Source of the DNA: Arbacia lixula
Taxonomy: Eukaryota; Echinodermata; Echinoidea; Arbacioida; Arbaciidae
DNA: 64,000 nt
Direction: 5' to 3'
NCBI GenBank assembly: GCA_963669155.1
Contig: OZ022593.1
Coordinates: forward strand, 19,945,683-20,009,682
Positions within the stretch are counted from its first letter, which is position 1. Each line of letters starts with the position of its first letter. The translations under genes were made by a program, and so were the position numbers. Shown here piece after piece: positions 60,667-64,000 of the stretch. The notes beneath the pieces were generated by a model. That model searched no databases. It was not told the origin of the DNA and saw nothing but the letters and a program-made list of their open reading frames with translations.

Positions 60667-61090
60667 TTAAAGGGATGGTCCATCCTGAAATGAAGTTGTT
60701 TTAAATACAAGCAGAAAAATAAAAGAAACATATTAGGGAAGGTTTAATGAAAATCCTTCAAAATATAAGAAAATTATGATTGTTTAAAGTTTTAATTTCG
60801 TGTTTTTGATGAAGGAATCATCTTTTTTGTAGAGATTTGTGTGTAAAACGTGTGTCAAATGATATATCACATGCACAGAAAAACCCCGACACATATTCTT
60901 TTAAGAAAATGGAAATTGAGAGAAAAAGAGCATAACATATGGGAGAGCATCTCGCAAGTGACGTCACAAAATAAGAACTTTAATAGATTGCAACTTTCTT
61001 CTTATCCTTTGAGGGATTTTCGTCAAACCTTCACTTATTTGTTGCATCGCGTTCATCTTTCTGCTTTTATCAAAAGCAATTCGACTTCAG
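60667..61090. mobile_element. Related MITE, unit 3 (first member, 3' end lost)
   Basis: Orthologous to 12076-12499, with the same missing right end. Confidence 0.7.
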
Positions 61091-62750
61091 TCTTCCTTGC
61101 CCTCCTCTTTGATAATGAAAACTGTGGTAAAATGGTGAGAGACCTTGACTCTTGCAGAGAGATCCTGGGTTCCTGTCTGCTTTTTTTTGTAGCACTGGTA
61201 GAAAACTTGGTAGGATTTATTCCTTATCTAACATAATCAACGAGCTTCTAGTGGTGACAACTGCTTGGCTTAAGGCCAGGCTACGAATCCAGGGGCCACC
61301 TTCATGAAACCTCACTAACCTAGTTAGTTACTAAAAATGTGTGTAGCTTGATGAGGTTCTGAAGCCAACTAGGCTAGTAAGGTTTCATGAAGATGGCCCC
61401 AGTGCTCTGAGTGGTGCTGGGTACCAGAAAAGTGCTATATCAGGCTATCATCATTTCCAGTAAGCTCTATCTGGTTAAGTGCAGTGTTTACCAGAGAGGT
61501 TGAGTTGACATCTTTATATAAGTGGAAATGAGTCTTATTAGGTGGTCTGTCGTACACCGACAGATCACCTTCCGATTTCGTCGGAATCTTCTTTCTTCTT
61601 CTTCTTCTTCTTCTTATTTTTATTCCATACCCCCACTTTTTGGTGTCATCTATATCTCAACAATGCATGTGTCATGCCTTATATTTTTGCCCATGTATAG
61701 GTATACATGTGAGCTTGGCAAATGAAGATTTTCAAGGTCATAAGATAACCGTGACGTCATCTACGAGCAATTTAATGAAATTATATTAACTTACATATCT
61801 CTAGAACTGATCATCTTTAGCTAATGAAAATTGACATGCATAAAATCAATGAGAAGACAATTAATATCAATGAACAAAAACGCGCGCGTACACGTACGTT
61901 AGTGCAATAACGTGCGCGCAAAATTTCAAAATGCTCCAAATCAACTAGAAATTGTTTTGCATATGTTTCAGGCCATTTCAAGCATTTCAACAATTTCCGC
62001 GCGTGCGCGCGTTTTTCCGTACACTACATATAGCACACCCTGTCATTTTGAACCATTTCCATGCAATAACAAGGTCGTGCGGGTGCGTCAAAGTTGTAAG
62101 TCTGCGCGTGCGTCAATACGTTTTTGTGAGCAAATATTGCAAAAAACATGACTACCTTCAATCGGCCATAGCTCTTCAGAACGGCTGGTAACCCCCATTA
62201 TTTTTATTATTCGAAAAGAATATGAAATGTAGATGTGATTTCATGTATCATTTTACCGTTAAGTACATCGAGACGTCATCATATTGCCATGTAAAGGGAA
62301 AAAATGAATTTTCATGTATGACGTCATGAACTTTTTCACCCGTTTTTGCGTATCTCAGTAATCCTTCATCAATTTCCTCCCAAATTTCAGTATGTGATAG
62401 CTGAGACATTGCTCTATAAAAAAAACTACCCTTAATTTTTTAATGTGATTCTTTCTTCATGGTTTAAATTCGATTATAGACATTAATGTCAAAATCGGAC
62501 GAATGTACGTGTTATGTCAATGGAAGGGGTATTTGTGAAATGACATGACGACCTTCTTTGAGCTGTATCTCGCTTATGTTTGGCTCTGTTACTCTGAAAG
62601 TTTAGTATGTTGTAGCTGAGTCTACTAACTTTCAGGGCAGTAGTCTTCATTTTTAATCAGATGTCGGGATCTTGGCGAACTTTCAGCTTGAATATTGATT
62701 TCTAAATCATTCTAGCCCCTGCTGGGCATTACGTGTTAAGTGAATGGGAA

Positions 62751-62815
62751 GATTTGTGGCTCAATGGGTAAGGCGCTATCTCGAGGCCCCCTGTTCGATT
62801 CCTGGAGTGAGTACG
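62751..62815 (+). mobile_element. tRNA-derived SINE head, unit 3 (B box mutated)
   Basis: A box intact (62757-62767); B box reads TGTTCGATTCC, with one changed base. Confidence 0.6.
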
Positions 62816-63498
62816 GTCAATTTGTTTATTCCTTTTGCAATGTTTATTTTGCCACCTTCTTCTGTTCTATCCCTCACTTTGTCATTCTCTTTGAGATTTT
62901 CTTTCCCATTTTTTCTTCTCGCCATTTTATCATAATTGACTGTTAATTACATGTTATTAGCACATACATGTCACCATTGAGGCCAGTCTCTTTCGTGTGT
63001 GCTGCCTTTGATTTCTAATGAATAGATGATGTCACCGTGGAAGGTCCATGGTGTCACCGTGCATTTACCATCCAATTTATGTGTAAAAAAAAAATGCCAT
63101 ACAGACCCCCTTATACTTGTCCACAAGTATGTCTCGTTTTCATTTGATTCCTTCCTGGGAGAATGGGATCCATGGTCATTACATCGAGCAGAGTTGTTAA
63201 CTCCTTTCATTCATTCACCTTAAGTTCACTGTAGTGCATTTAAGCTGGCAAAGTTTCCTGCAATTCACATTCCTTATTTTGTAAATACTAAGAGCATCTT
63301 TTTCTGAACAAAAATATTTTCTCTTTCAATTTTTCATCAGACAAAAATGTAGCATACAAATAAAACACAAATATAGAAATATAGAAACATGAACAAAATA
63401 CATAATGAACATAAATGGTGAACTAGAACATAAACTACTACATTGAATAACATATTTTTATACCAAAAAATGATGATCTTTGTCCATCTTTTATCTTC

Positions 63499-63953
63499 TT
63501 AAAGGGATAGTTTACCCTAAAATTAAGTTGGTTCCAATAAAGGCAGACACATTAAAAGAAACATATTAGTGAAGGTTTGATGAAAATCCGTCAAAGGCTA
63601 AGAAAATTATGATCATTTTAAATTTTGACTTTGTGACGTCACGTGCGAGGTACTCTCTCATATGTTGTGTACAATTTCTAAGAACTGTTTGCATCCTTGT
63701 ACCTATGTATCTTATTCATCATTAGAATTATGTTTTTACACACATACCTCTATGAAACAAAAAAAAAACAATTTATGGAATTTTATTGCACATGACGTAT
63801 GGAAGAGCACCTCGAACGTGACGTCACAAAAATCGAATTTTCAAAAGATCATGAATCTTTTATCCTAAACGAATTTTGCCAAACCCTCACGTATATGTTT
63901 CTTTCACGTTTCTGCTTTTATTGAAACCAATGCATGGTGAACTATCACTTTAA
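63499..63953. mobile_element. TTAA-flanked MITE, unit 3 (second member)
   Basis: Orthologous to 14902-15356; ends 47 bases before the window edge. Confidence 0.75.
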
Positions 63954-64000
63954 GGTCTAACTTGCGATTTTACAAAATTGTTCCGAGGGCAATAGAATGC

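Larger units (their letters stand above)
57800..63498. other. Intergenic region upstream of copy C (no gene seen)
   Basis: Close to the unit 1 region 9120-14900 in order and sequence, including the same truncated MITE and double 240-base repeat. No credible gene. Confidence 0.6.
47170..64000. repeat. Tandem segmental duplication, unit 3 (truncated by window end)
   Basis: Runs to the right edge and stops at the first bases of the 85-bp 3' array, so a fourth gene copy probably follows. Carries the 2.2-kb CCAGTAG element not present in units 1 and 2. Confidence 0.9.

Noticed and set aside
1..64000. Assembly artefact as the cause of the three copies
   Set aside because: Each unit has private insertions, microsatellite lengths and coding differences, so they are distinct loci; long reads would settle it.

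Overview
This is eukaryotic (animal) genomic DNA. It holds one gene family in three head-to-tail copies, all on the minus strand. The spliced product is a Mind-bomb-2-like (MIB2-like) protein. Its order is MIB/HERC2 domain, ZZ zinc finger, diverged second MIB/HERC2 region, paired MIB repeats, about nine ankyrin repeats, a basic/acidic linker, and a shortened C-terminal RING. I rebuilt 18 coding exons by eye. Every junction carries GT/AG, phases are compatible across all 18 exons, and copy B gives about 999 residues, which fits the MIB2 family. The short introns, TTAA-flanked MITEs, a tRNA-derived SINE and the marine-invertebrate style of the repeats suggest an echinoderm, perhaps a sea urchin. 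That assignment is inference only.

Layout: the duplication unit is about 22.3 kb (1-22302), then about 24.9 kb (22303-47169), then the start of a third (47170-64000, cut off). Because the genes run right to left, copy A is partial (exons 1-9 at 8689-196, with the 3' part off the left edge). Copy B is complete (30328-15751) and copy C is complete (55020-38347). The window ends exactly where the 3' repeat array of a fourth copy should begin. Between genes lie about 7-9 kb of non-coding, repeat-rich DNA: microsatellites, CT-rich tracts, two related TTAA MITEs, a SINE-like tRNA segment and hairpins. No other convincing protein-coding gene was seen.

The most unusual signal is a common theme. Tandem repeats in and around this gene look as if they grew out of its own exon edges. 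Intron 2 is filled by 3.1-3.9 kb of a 39-bp minisatellite whose monomer is a copy of the exon 2 5' splice site. Intron 12 has a roughly 50-bp repeat that begins at the exon 12 donor. The 3' flank has an 85-bp array that repeats the RING-coding end of exon 18. Repeats upstream of exon 1 carry the start codon and first codons. Exon 9 has a decayed upstream duplicate.

The units differ by young insertions. Unit 2 has two fold-back elements, and one contains a nested piggyBac-type MITE with an intact TTAA target duplication. Unit 3 has a 2.2-kb element built of CCAGTAGAAA-type short repeats. The intergenic parts of units 1 and 3 resemble each other more than either resembles unit 2, which points to mosaic history or gene conversion.
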